DNA from: an uncultured Lachnospiraceae bacterium
Lineage (GTDB): Bacteria > Bacillota > Clostridia > Lachnospirales > Lachnospiraceae
Length of the DNA stretch: 17,039 nt
Reading direction: 5' to 3'
Assembly (NCBI GenBank): GCA_910589265.1
Contig: CAJUTQ010000064.1
Coordinates: 1 to 17,039, forward strand
The position numbers and the translations under genes are program-made. Below the pieces are notes generated by a model. It saw nothing but the letters and a program-made list of their open reading frames with translations. It had not been told where the DNA came from and ran no database searches. Positions 1 to 7,672 of the stretch are shown piece by piece; the first letter of the stretch is position 1, and every line of letters starts with the position of its first letter.

Positions 1-48
1 CATAAGGAGAGTATAGCACAAAATCGTCTCTTGGGACGGGAATCGTGT

Positions 49-128
49 TACAAAAGTGGAATTTCGGGTACAAATTTTGAAGGCCGCTTACAAAATGTGA
101 AAGTCGATTACAAAACGGGAACCTCGGA
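49..128. repeat. Four tandem 20-bp repeats, probable end of an IS21-type element
   Basis: Four units start at 49, 69, 89 and 109 with an exact 20-bp period. They share the pattern TACAAA(A)nnnGAAnnTCG; a more diverged half unit (GGGAATCG) lies at 38-45. Arrays of short transposase-binding repeats just inside the termini are typical of IS21-family insertion sequences, whose ends finish in CA. A CA at 132-133 lies just beyond the last unit. No transposase gene is in the window, so the element, if present, extends off the left edge or is only a remnant. The repeats are seen directly; the IS21 assignment is inference. The alternative is an array of binding sites for a regulator. Confidence 0.55.
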
Positions 129-148
129 TTGCAATCGACCTTAACAAC

Positions 149-222
149 ACGTTTTATGAAGTCAATTTAACAGTTTGTGCATTTAGTATTACTGTTTATG
201 CAAAAAGTATTTCTTTTTGTGC
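149..222 (+). promoter_or_regulatory. Four 21-bp-phased LytTR-like direct repeats upstream of cstA
   Basis: Copies of an 11-bp motif begin at 149 (ACGTTTTATGA), 170 (ACAGTTTGTGC), 191 (ACTGTTTATGC) and 212 (TCTTTTTGTGC), each exactly 21 bp apart, so they share one face of the helix. The copy at 170 matches the general LytTR half-site pattern [TA][AC][CA]GTTN[AG][TG], and a 12-bp gap between 9-bp half-sites is the usual LytTR spacing. The last copy sits where a -35 element should be for the TATAAT at 232. This suggests activator-dependent transcription of the CstA-type transporter gene. No LytTR regulator gene is in the window. Confidence 0.7.
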
Positions 223-231
223 ATATTCCTG

Positions 232-237
232 TATAAT
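232..237 (+). promoter_or_regulatory. -10 element of the cstA promoter
   Basis: A perfect TATAAT lies 55 bp upstream of the start codon. The expected -35 position (about 209-214, ATTTCT) is a poor match, which fits a promoter that depends on the phased motifs upstream. Confidence 0.6.
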
Positions 238-292
238 ACCAACTAACAATTAATATAATTTAATAGTTAATACTTATATAGGAGGTAGGGAA

Positions 293-1732
293 ATGATAAG
301 CTTTTTTGTATGTCTGGCAATACTTATTGTAGGATTTTTTATTTACAGCAAGGTAACCGAGAAAGTGTTCGGACCAGATGATAGGAAGACACCGGCTTTA
401 ACTATGACCGATGGTACAGATTATGTGCCTATGGGAACAGCCCGTATTTTCTTAATACAGCTTCTGAATATTGCAGGGCTGGGACCGATTTTCGGAGCTT
501 TGGCCGGAGCTTGCTGGGGGCCTAGTGTATTTCTCTGGATTACCTTTGGCACTCTCTTAGGAGGAGGAGTACACGACTATATGGTTGGAATGATGTCCAT
601 GAGACATAAGGGGGCCAGTGTTTCTGAATTAACAGGAACCTATTTGGGAACTGCTATGAAACAAGTTATGAGAGTCTTTTCAGTAGTGCTTTTAGTACTG
701 GTAGGGGTAACCTTTTCCACAGGTCCTGCAAACTTGTTGGCCATGCTGACACCCAATGTATTGGATGCAAAGTTTTGGCTGGCTGTTGTTCTGATTTATT
801 ATTTTATTGCTACTTTTGTGCCTATTGACAAGGTAATTGGTAAGGTTTATCCTATTTTTGGAATTTGTCTCATTGTTATGGCTTTAGGAGTAGGGGGAGC
901 GATTTTAATCGGAGGTTATCATATTCCAGAAATTACTCTTCAAAATCTTCATCCATCGGCTACGCCTATTTGGCCTACAATGTTTATTTCTGTTGCCTGT
1001 GGAGCTATCTCTGGTTTTCATGCAACCCAGTCTCCATTAATGGCCCGCTGCCTTCAAAATGAAAATGATGGGCGCAAAGTATTTTATGGAGCTATGGTAG
1101 CAGAAGGTATTATCGCACTTATATGGGCGGCAGCAGGAGTTGCATTTTATAATGGCACTGGAGGGCTTCAGGCAGCTCTTGGAAACGGACAGTCTGCAGT
1201 AGTTTATGAGATTTGTTTCTCCCTTTTAGGACCAGTTGGAGCTGTAATCGCTATGATAGGGGTTATTGCTTGTCCAGTTTCTTCAGCAGACACTGCTTAT
1301 AGAAGTGCAAGATTAACCTTGGCTGATTGGTTTAATATTGATCAGAAACCTATTAAAAACCGTCTCTTAGTAACGGTTCCCCTTCTCGCTGTTGGGGCTG
1401 TTTTGACACAGATTGATGTGCAGATTGTCTGGAGATATTTCTCATGGAGTAACCAGACATTGGCTATGATTGCGTTGTGGGCTGCCAGTGTTTATTTATA
1501 TCGTAGAAAACGCCTTTACTGGGTAACAGCTTTGCCAGCAACATTTATGTCAGCAGTATCTTGTACTTATATATTGATGGCTCAAGAAGGATTAAGACTT
1601 CCCACAGCCATTGCATATCCGGCAGGTTTCATCTTTGCAGCAGTATGTCTAGGAGTTTTTGTTTATACATGTGTCCTTGACAAAGGAAAGAATGCTTCTA
1701 TGCCTGCAATGGAGGAGAAGTATACAGCATAA
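293..1732 (+). CDS. cstA: CstA-family carbon starvation protein (probable pyruvate or peptide transporter)
   Basis: A 479-residue multi-pass inner membrane protein with about 12-13 hydrophobic segments. The N-terminal half carries the family signature: TDGTDYVP near residue 40, then LNIAGLGPIFGALAGACWGP and GGGVHDY by about residue 95. A conserved GFHATQSPLMARCL block follows in the middle. Family members (E. coli CstA and BtsT, about 700 residues) import pyruvate and have also been linked to peptide uptake. The form here is the shorter type found in Firmicutes. The ATG at 293 follows AGGAGG at 281-286. The gene is monocistronic, with a terminator at 1740-1780. Control probably runs through the LytTR-like sites upstream. 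The family call is secure; the substrate is inferred. Confidence 0.93.
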   Translation: MISFFVCLAILIVGFFIYSKVTEKVFGPDDRKTPALTMTDGTDYVPMGTARIFLIQLLNIAGLGPIFGALAGACWGPSVFLWITFGTLLGGGVHDYMVGMMSMRHKGASVSELTGTYLGTAMKQVMRVFSVVLLVLVGVTFSTGPANLLAMLTPNVLDAKFWLAVVLIYYFIATFVPIDKVIGKVYPIFGICLIVMALGVGGAILIGGYHIPEITLQNLHPSATPIWPTMFISVACGAISGFHATQSPLMARCLQNENDGRKVFYGAMVAEGIIALIWAAAGVAFYNGTGGLQAALGNGQSAVVYEICFSLLGPVGAVIAMIGVIACPVSSADTAYRSARLTLADWFNIDQKPIKNRLLVTVPLLAVGAVLTQIDVQIVWRYFSWSNQTLAMIALWAASVYLYRRKRLYWVTALPATFMSAVSCTYILMAQEGLRLPTAIAYPAGFIFAAVCLGVFVYTCVLDKGKNASMPAMEEKYTA

Positions 1733-1739
1733 TAAATAT

Positions 1740-1780
1740 AGAAGAGGAGATTCAGATATTGGAGTCTCTTCTTTTATTTT
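1740..1780 (+). terminator. Rho-independent terminator of cstA
   Basis: AGAAGAG at 1740-1746 pairs with CTCTTCT at 1766-1772 and is followed by a T-rich stretch (TTTATTTT). It starts 8 bp after the cstA stop codon. Confidence 0.75.
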
Positions 1781-1834
1781 GGTCTTCCCATTCTTGAGAA
1801 ATAATTAACCCTTTCCTTTCCCTGTTGTTTCGTG

Positions 1835-1858
1835 TATACTAATTAAAATAAAAGGAGG
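1835..1858 (+). promoter_or_regulatory. -10 element and ribosome binding site of the SDR gene
   Basis: TATACT at 1835-1840 is a good -10, with only a weak TTTCCT about 17 bp upstream as -35. AGGAGG at 1853-1858 is 8 bp before the ATG at 1867. This supports that start over the in-frame ATG nine bases later. The very short leader suggests simple, possibly constitutive, expression. Confidence 0.5.
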
Positions 1859-1866
1859 GAACTATT

Positions 1867-2634
1867 ATGGGAACAATGAATGATAAAACGGTTATTATTA
1901 CTGGGGGAGGAAAAGGAGGCGGTATAGGCTATGGCATATCCACTGCTTTTGCAAAGGAAGGAGCAAACCTAGTTATTACAGGACGAAATAAGAAGAAATT
2001 AGATGATGGAAAGGAAGAACTGGAGAGCCTATATGGGGTTAAGGTACTTGCCCTTCAGGCGGACGGAGGAGATGAAGAGCAAGTCAAATGCGTAATAGAA
2101 AAGGCGGTTAAGGAGTTTGGGGGAATCCATGTGCTCATTAACAATGCACAAAACTCAGCTTCAGGAGTGATGCTGGCGGATCACACAAAGGAGGACTTTG
2201 ATAAGGCAATTTATTCTGGTCTGTATGCTGTATTTTTTTACATGAAACATGCCTTTCCTTATTTGAAGGAGACAAAGGGATCGGTTATTAATTTTGCGTC
2301 GGGAGCAGGGCTTTTTGGAAAACCAGGACAATCTTCTTATGCAGCAGCAAAGGAAGGAATTCGAGGAATTTCCCGAGTGGCAGCAACAGAATGGGGACCT
2401 TACGATATTAATGTTAATGTTATCTGCCCTCTTGTCATGACTTCAGCCTTAGAAAAATGGAAGGAAGAGTATCCTGACGTATATGAGCAGACGATAAAAG
2501 GCATTCCCCTTGGAAGATTTGGAGATTCAGAAAAAGATATTGGAAAAACCTGTTTGTTTTTGGCAAGTGAAGGAGCCTCTTATATTTCAGGAGAAACGAT
2601 AACAATGCAAGGAGGCAGCGGATTAAGGCCATAA
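1867..2634 (+). CDS. SDR-family NAD(P)-dependent oxidoreductase
   Basis: A 255-residue classical short-chain dehydrogenase/reductase. The Rossmann cofactor loop TGGGKGGGIGYG is at residues 11-22, with an extra glycine-rich stretch compared with the usual TGxxxGIG. The NNAQN segment replaces the usual NNAG. The catalytic Ser lies in INFASGAG and the Tyr/Lys pair in SSYAAAKEG. The C-terminal FLASEGASYISGETITMQGG is the standard SDR ending. The protein would interconvert an alcohol and a ketone, or reduce a double bond, in the cytoplasm. The substrate cannot be told from sequence. It stands alone between two terminators, so its neighbours give no pathway. Confidence 0.9.
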   Translation: MGTMNDKTVIITGGGKGGGIGYGISTAFAKEGANLVITGRNKKKLDDGKEELESLYGVKVLALQADGGDEEQVKCVIEKAVKEFGGIHVLINNAQNSASGVMLADHTKEDFDKAIYSGLYAVFFYMKHAFPYLKETKGSVINFASGAGLFGKPGQSSYAAAKEGIRGISRVAATEWGPYDINVNVICPLVMTSALEKWKEEYPDVYEQTIKGIPLGRFGDSEKDIGKTCLFLASEGASYISGETITMQGGSGLRP

Positions 2635-2657
2635 ATTTATGATAAAATGAAAAGGAG

Positions 2658-2697
2658 AGGACTGTTCTTTTAAGTATAAGGGAACAGTCCTTATTTA
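2658..2697 (+). terminator. Rho-independent terminator of the SDR gene
   Basis: A perfect 10-bp stem, AGGACTGTTC (2658-2667) with GAACAGTCCT (2682-2691), followed by TTATTT. It lies 24 bp after the stop codon. Confidence 0.8.
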
Positions 2698-2784
2698 GCA
2701 GGGCTAATTTTGCTGTATATTGGAAATCCTATATCAGAATGTGAAACAATGTACCACAAAAACAGTGAAAGATAGACAAAAAAA

Positions 2785-2813
2785 TTGAAATCAGTTATAG
2801 TGAAATATATAAA
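2785..2813 (+). promoter_or_regulatory. Sigma-A promoter of the ABC transporter/GH3 operon
   Basis: TTGAAA (2785-2790), a 17-bp spacer, then TATAAA (2808-2813) is a near-consensus promoter. It leaves a leader of about 75 bases before the binding-protein gene. A second possible -10 (TATACT, 2836-2841) lacks a good -35. Confidence 0.6.
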
Positions 2814-2844
2814 ATTCATAAAAAATTCAAAAACATATACTATT

Positions 2845-2870
2845 CCAATTTGGTATTCCAAAGGGGAATA
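2845..2870 (+). promoter_or_regulatory. Nested palindromes in the operon leader, candidate operator
   Basis: Three overlapping dyads lie just after the predicted transcription start: CCAATTTGG (2845-2853), TTTGG-TATT-CCAAA (2849-2862) and TATTCC-AAAGG-GGAATA (2854-2870). The position, shortly downstream of the start and upstream of the ribosome binding site, suits a repressor site of the kind that controls sugar-uptake operons. No regulator gene is present to pair with it, and a leader hairpin is the alternative. Confidence 0.4.
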
Positions 2871-2895
2871 GGCCAAAAACAAGGAGGAATAGGAA

Positions 2896-4224
2896 ATGAA
2901 AAGGAGAGGATTGGCTTTATTACTCAGCGCTGGAATTCTGACAGGCCTTTTAGGGGGCTGTGGGAATGCAAGCCAAGGAAATGGACAGGAATCATCGTCC
3001 CAAGATCAAGGAGAGATCCAAGAGGATACCCAAGATGGAAATACAGATGTAGCCTCCCAAGGAGAGACTATTACCGTATGGCTTCCCCCTTATGCAGGAG
3101 CTGACGCTGAACTGACCGATCAGGAATTTTGGGATAGTATTTTTGACTCTTTTGAACAAGAAAATAATTGTACTGTGAAAGTAGAGATTGTACCATGGGA
3201 TGGATATGGACAGAAAATTATCACAGGCCTCACCTCTGGAGAAGGACCAGACATTGTATATACAGACAAGCCTTACGATTTAATTAAATCAGGGGCCTTA
3301 GACAGTTTGGATAATTATTTTACACAAGAGGAGCTTGCTCAGTATCCATATTATGAGTTGGGAATTGTGGATGACAGCCAATATTTAATGCCTATGATGG
3401 TAGGAAATGCTATTGTTCTTTATTGCAATATGGATATTTTAAATGAGGCGGGAGTGGAAAAGGTTCCAACAACTTGGGAGGAGCTTTTAGATACAGCAAA
3501 GAAAATTAAAGCTTCAGGCAGCCAGGCTATTCCTTTCTTGCAAGCTTGGGGGAGAAGCAACGCTGTGGGAACGATAATGACTTCCTTCCTTCCTTATTAC
3601 TGGCAGGCAGGGGGAGAAATGTTGGATGCAGAAGGTAAGGTAAATATAAACAATGAAGCAGGACTGAAAACCTTAGAATATTTGAAGAGTTTTCAGACAG
3701 AAGGAATTTTTGACGATACCATTACATCTGTAGAGGAAGTGGGCACTCTGTTTGAAAATGGAGAACTGGCTATGATCATGGATGATACAGGTGGAGTGCG
3801 TAAGTTAAATGAAAATGGAATTCGCTGGGAATTTACAGACAGCCTGATTGGACCAGGAGGACAAAAGGCCACTTGGGTAGCAGCGGATGCCCTTGGACTT
3901 GCTTCCAACAGCAAAAATAAGGAGCTTGCAGTAAAAGGTATGAAATATATGTTAAGCGCACCTGTTATGGATGAATTCCATGATAAGTTTTATGCTATGC
4001 AGCCAGTGACAGTAGATGCTAAATATACAGATGACGAGGCGTTTAAGGAATTGTATACAACAAATGCAGATATTCTTCACAATTGGCCTGCATTTGAAAA
4101 TTCAGATTCTTTCTATGATGTTTTGTATAAAAATATACAGTCTATGTTCATGGGAGATATGGAACCACAGCAAGTGTTAGATGACACAATGGAACAATAC
4201 CATACGATTGTCAGCGTAGAATAA
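2896..4224 (+). CDS. Extracellular solute-binding lipoprotein of a CUT1 sugar ABC transporter
   Basis: A 442-residue family-1 solute-binding protein. The signal peptide covers residues 1-21 and ends in the lipobox LGGC, so Cys22 would be lipidated and the protein tethered outside the membrane. An acidic, Gln/Ser-rich linker (about 23-55) precedes the binding fold, which starts at ITVWLPPYAG. The lobe contains GPDIVYTD and a tryptophan- and tyrosine-rich centre (LQAWGRSN, PYYWQAGGEM) of the kind that stacks on sugar rings. It is the first gene of the operon with two permeases and a GH3 glycosidase, so an oligosaccharide or amino-sugar ligand is likely. AAGGAGGAATAGGAA gives a strong ribosome binding site. 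Confidence 0.92.
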   Translation: MKRRGLALLLSAGILTGLLGGCGNASQGNGQESSSQDQGEIQEDTQDGNTDVASQGETITVWLPPYAGADAELTDQEFWDSIFDSFEQENNCTVKVEIVPWDGYGQKIITGLTSGEGPDIVYTDKPYDLIKSGALDSLDNYFTQEELAQYPYYELGIVDDSQYLMPMMVGNAIVLYCNMDILNEAGVEKVPTTWEELLDTAKKIKASGSQAIPFLQAWGRSNAVGTIMTSFLPYYWQAGGEMLDAEGKVNINNEAGLKTLEYLKSFQTEGIFDDTITSVEEVGTLFENGELAMIMDDTGGVRKLNENGIRWEFTDSLIGPGGQKATWVAADALGLASNSKNKELAVKGMKYMLSAPVMDEFHDKFYAMQPVTVDAKYTDDEAFKELYTTNADILHNWPAFENSDSFYDVLYKNIQSMFMGDMEPQQVLDDTMEQYHTIVSVE

Positions 4225-4246
4225 AAAAACAGGTTGTTGAACCATC

Positions 4247-4286
4247 AGCCATAGACCAAAGCCTGCTTTGGTCTATGGCTTATTTT
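4247..4286 (+). terminator. Strong intra-operon hairpin with T-run after the binding-protein gene
   Basis: A perfect inverted repeat: 4247-4262 and 4265-4280 are exact complements, giving a 14-16 bp stem depending on loop size. It is followed by TATTTTT. No new promoter is obvious before the permease gene 47 bp further on. The hairpin therefore probably works as a partial terminator or 3'-end stabiliser that keeps the binding protein in excess over the permeases. Confidence 0.8.
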
Positions 4287-4332
4287 TAGCAAAGGGTTTC
4301 CTGTTTTAACATAAAGAAAGGAGAGATGGCAA

Positions 4333-5232
4333 ATGGGAAAAGGAAAGGGGAAAATGTCCATTCGGCATAAGAGGCAGGCTCTTTATGGAAGTCTGTACAT
4401 ACTTCCTAGTTTTGCGGTGATTATGGTTTTTAACGTCTTGGCTATTTTCTTAACAGCCTATTTTAGTCTTACTAGTTATGATGTATATAATTCTCCAAAG
4501 TTTATAGGAATTAATAATTATATCAACCTTTTTCAAAATAAAACATTTAAAGCGGCCATGGTAAATACGGTAAAGTATGTCATTATCACAGTTCCAATTC
4601 AGACAATCATTGCATTGGTCATTGCCGCCTTCCTGGCAGAAAAATTAAAGAATAAATATGGAGCCTTTTTAAGAAGTATTATGTTTATCCCTGTCATTGT
4701 ATCTGCTGTGGCTGCATCGGCAGTGTGGAAAATTATCTTTAAAACAAAAGGTGGGGTTATCAACCAATTTTTGGAACTGGTTGGTATGAGCGGGGTGAAC
4801 TGGCTTGGAAGCAAATCGATGGCTTTTATAAGTGTGTGCATTGTTTCTATTTGGAAAAACATTGGCTACTTTCTAGTCATATATTATGCTGGCATTATGG
4901 GTATATCCCAGGAGCTTTACGAAGCTGCCAGGGTGGACGGGGCCACAAGCTTTCAGCGGTTTCGATATATTACTTTGCCTGGGGTGAAGCCCATAACTTA
5001 TATGGTACTTACCCTTGGGATTATCTGGTCTTTCCAAGTATTCGACATTGTATACCAGCTAACAGGAGGAGGACCTGGGACAGCCACCATTACCCTTGCC
5101 TATATGATATATACGTATGCCTTTTCCAATCAGAAAATGGGATATGCAAGCGCCATCGCTATTGTGCTTCTCCTTTTTGTTATTGCAATAAACAGAATAC
5201 AAGATCTATTTTTTAAAGAGAAGGAGGTGTAA
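4333..5232 (+). CDS. Sugar ABC transporter permease, MalF type
   Basis: A 299-residue integral membrane permease with about six transmembrane helices, the first at roughly residues 20-42. The EAA loop that docks with the ATPase is present as YEAARVDGATSFQRFRYITLP at about residues 196-216, with the conserved Gly203. It pairs with the next gene to form the CUT1 channel. GGAG at 4320-4323 lies 9 bp before the ATG; an earlier ATG at 4326 is out of frame. No ATPase gene is in the operon, so a shared MsmK/UgpC-type ATPase encoded elsewhere is expected. Confidence 0.93.
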   Translation: MGKGKGKMSIRHKRQALYGSLYILPSFAVIMVFNVLAIFLTAYFSLTSYDVYNSPKFIGINNYINLFQNKTFKAAMVNTVKYVIITVPIQTIIALVIAAFLAEKLKNKYGAFLRSIMFIPVIVSAVAASAVWKIIFKTKGGVINQFLELVGMSGVNWLGSKSMAFISVCIVSIWKNIGYFLVIYYAGIMGISQELYEAARVDGATSFQRFRYITLPGVKPITYMVLTLGIIWSFQVFDIVYQLTGGGPGTATITLAYMIYTYAFSNQKMGYASAIAIVLLLFVIAINRIQDLFFKEKEV

Positions 5233-5234
5233 AA

Positions 5235-6062
5235 ATGGGAGAGAAAAAAAAGAAAAGAATTTCTATTATGAGCTGGATAGGAATGTTCCTTGTCAGCGCC
5301 TTTGCCATTTTATGTGTCAGCCCTCTTATTTATATGATTCTAATGTCTTTCACCCAGGCGGATACATTATATATTCGTATGGAAGACATAAGGTTTAACC
5401 TTCAAAATTATGGAATTGTTTTATTTAAACGTTCTTATGATAAGGTGCTTTTAAACAGTATTATTGTAGTAGTTTTATCCTGTCTTTGGAATGGACTTGT
5501 CTCTACGATGGCTGCTTATGGATTTGAGAAAAAACCAGTGCCAGGAAAGGAACTCCTATTTAAAATTTTCCTTGTCACTTTAATGATACCAGGGCAAGTT
5601 ACCCTGATTCCCTTGTTCCTTATTATGAGACAGATTGGGTGGCTAAATACCTATGCTGCCCTGTTTATTCCAATGGCAGGGGCTTTTGGAATTTTTATGA
5701 TCCGTTCCTTTATGTCCAGTGTTCCTGACGTATTGTTGGAGGCTGCCCAAATCGATGGCTGTTCAGAATTTTATATGTTTTGGAGAATTGCCGTTCCTCT
5801 TGTGCGCCCCGCCGTTGTCTCCTTGACAATCTTTACTTTTGTCTCAGCCTGGAATGCTTTTATATGGCCTTTGGTTTCCACAACAAAGAGTGAGATGTAT
5901 ACGTTGATTGTGGCTCTTTCTTTGCTCACAACCCAGCATGATACCAACTATGGATTAATGATGGCAGGGGCAACGATTTCCTTTTTGTTTCCATTCTGCT
6001 TATATATATTTTTACAAAGACAGTTTGTGGAAGGGATTGCTCTTGGAGGTGTAAAAGGATGA
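5235..6062 (+). CDS. Sugar ABC transporter permease, MalG type
   Basis: A 275-residue carbohydrate ABC permease with about six transmembrane segments. The EAA loop LLEAAQIDGCSEFYMFWRIAVPL is at about residues 167-189, with Gly175 and Pro188. It starts 2 bp after the upstream permease stop codon; its ribosome binding site AAGGAGG overlaps the end of that gene, indicating translational coupling. Its own stop codon overlaps the start of the GH3 gene (ATGA). With the MalF-type partner it forms the transmembrane channel for the substrate carried by the lipoprotein. Confidence 0.93.
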   Translation: MGEKKKKRISIMSWIGMFLVSAFAILCVSPLIYMILMSFTQADTLYIRMEDIRFNLQNYGIVLFKRSYDKVLLNSIIVVVLSCLWNGLVSTMAAYGFEKKPVPGKELLFKIFLVTLMIPGQVTLIPLFLIMRQIGWLNTYAALFIPMAGAFGIFMIRSFMSSVPDVLLEAAQIDGCSEFYMFWRIAVPLVRPAVVSLTIFTFVSAWNAFIWPLVSTTKSEMYTLIVALSLLTTQHDTNYGLMMAGATISFLFPFCLYIFLQRQFVEGIALGGVKG

Positions 6063-7585
6063 GATATGAGGAAATGTCTTTAAGGCAAAAAATAGGACAA
6101 ATGATTGTTACTGGGTTTCCAGAGGAATCTATGAGCAGGGAGTTTATAAACTTAGTGGAAGAGTATAAGGTAGGCAATGTCATACTTTTTCAATATAATC
6201 AAAAAAGTAGAATCCAGCTAAAAGCTTTATGTAAGGAGCTGAAAAAGATGATAGAAAGGGAAACAGGATTTCTCCCTTTTATAACATCTGATGAGGAGGG
6301 TGGCATTGTGTCCAGACTTCCTTTAGACATGCCAAAAATGCCTTCCCCTTTGGGACAGACAGCTCTTGGAGAAATAGAACGGGTAAGAAAGGCAGCAAAG
6401 ATTACTGGAAGGGAATTAAAAGAAGCAGGAATTAATTTTAACCTGGCCCCAGTTTTAGATATTAATAATAATCCAAATAACCCAGTTATTGGAGTAAGAA
6501 GCTATGGAACCACTTCTCAGGAAGTATGCACTTTTGGAATGGCTGCCTTAAAGGGATATAGGGATGCAAAGATTATGACAACAGGAAAGCATTTTCCAGG
6601 GCATGGAGATACAAATCAAGATTCTCATTTAACCCTTCCCACCATTACAAAAACATGGGAAGAGCTTTTGCAAGGAGAGCTGATTCCTTTCCAGGAAGCT
6701 ATCCGACAAGGGATTCCAGCCATAACTATAGCGCATATTTGCTTTCCTAAGGTGGAGCCTGAAAATATTCCAGCAACCATGTCTCGTAAGGTGATAACAG
6801 GTTTGCTTCGAGAAAAACTAGGATTTCAGGGATTAATTATTTCAGATTGTATGGAAATGAAAGCTATTAAAGACACATATGGGGTGGCAAAGGGAGCTGT
6901 AGAAGCTATCAAAGGGGGAATGGATTTAATATTCATATCCCATACTCCCAAGGAAGTGAAAAAATCCATAGAGGCTATAGAGGATGGGGTACAAAAGGGA
7001 GAAATCTCCATGGAACGTATTGATGAAGCTTTAGGGCGGATTTTATATTATAAAGAGAAGTATGGAAAAACAGAAAAAAATATGGAAGAGAAAGAGGAAA
7101 GAGAAAATAGGGAATTTATGGAGGCGTTTATGGAGGATGTTATTGCTCAGTCAGTAAAAGGTGGGCATTCCTTTTTCCTTGGAGAAAGACCTCTCTTTCT
7201 CTCTCCTGTCCAGACTCGGGTTTCCTTAGCTGCAAATGTGCAGGGAGAAGAGGAAAGTTTTGCAAGGACAATGCAAGAACAGTTTGGAGGAAGTGCAAAA
7301 ATTCTTTCAATGGATCCTTCCTATGAAGAAAGAAAAGAGGTAATAAATAGTCTCAAAGGGTACAGCAGCCTTATATTGGGAACAGTAGATGGAAACAGAC
7401 ATGAGGGGCAGAGAAAACTGATAGAGGAAGTGGGAAGATGCGAAATTCCATGTGCCTATGTTGCCCTTAGGAATCCTTTTGAATTAGAAAGTCTTCCTCC
7501 CCATGTCTTTCGCCTTGCATTATATGAATATTCAACAAGGGCAGTTGAAAAGTGCAAAAAATATTTTATATTAAATGAGTCTTAA
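6059..7585 (+). CDS. nagZ: Glycoside hydrolase family 3 enzyme, NagZ-type beta-N-acetylglucosaminidase
   Basis: A 508-residue GH3 protein. The motif KHFPGHGDTNQDSH (residues 177-190) is the NagZ signature and supplies the Asp188/His190 acid-base dyad. ISDCMEMKAI (261-270) contains the predicted nucleophile Asp263. DEEGG (78-82) and NLAPVLDIN (128-136) are also standard. The TIM-barrel domain ends near residue 345, and a GH3 C-terminal domain of about 160 residues follows, as in the longer Gram-positive enzymes rather than the short Gram-negative NagZ. There is no signal peptide, so it acts in the cytoplasm on imported sugar, probably GlcNAc-containing cell-wall or chitin fragments. The start codon overlaps the upstream stop (ATGA). 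Confidence 0.88.
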   Translation: MRYEEMSLRQKIGQMIVTGFPEESMSREFINLVEEYKVGNVILFQYNQKSRIQLKALCKELKKMIERETGFLPFITSDEEGGIVSRLPLDMPKMPSPLGQTALGEIERVRKAAKITGRELKEAGINFNLAPVLDINNNPNNPVIGVRSYGTTSQEVCTFGMAALKGYRDAKIMTTGKHFPGHGDTNQDSHLTLPTITKTWEELLQGELIPFQEAIRQGIPAITIAHICFPKVEPENIPATMSRKVITGLLREKLGFQGLIISDCMEMKAIKDTYGVAKGAVEAIKGGMDLIFISHTPKEVKKSIEAIEDGVQKGEISMERIDEALGRILYYKEKYGKTEKNMEEKEERENREFMEAFMEDVIAQSVKGGHSFFLGERPLFLSPVQTRVSLAANVQGEEESFARTMQEQFGGSAKILSMDPSYEERKEVINSLKGYSSLILGTVDGNRHEGQRKLIEEVGRCEIPCAYVALRNPFELESLPPHVFRLALYEYSTRAVEKCKKYFILNES

Positions 7586-7598
7586 GACAAGGAGTCCA

Positions 7599-7625
7599 AA
7601 GCCTACAAGTAAAGCTTGTAGGCTT
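7599..7625 (+). other. Perfect hairpin without U-tract between the GH3 and serine hydrolase genes
   Basis: AAGCCTACAAG (7599-7609) pairs fully with CTTGTAGGCTT (7615-7625) around a 5-base loop. The next bases are AAAAGC, so it is not a classic terminator. It could set RNA stability or cause partial termination before the last gene of the operon. Confidence 0.65.
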
Positions 7626-7672
7626 AAAAGCAATAGGATAGTAGGAAGATAGGGAAAGGCAGGTAGGCAAAA

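Noticed and set aside
1..133. CRISPR array
   Set aside because: The 20-bp units are contiguous, imperfect repeats without spacers and have no cas genes nearby.
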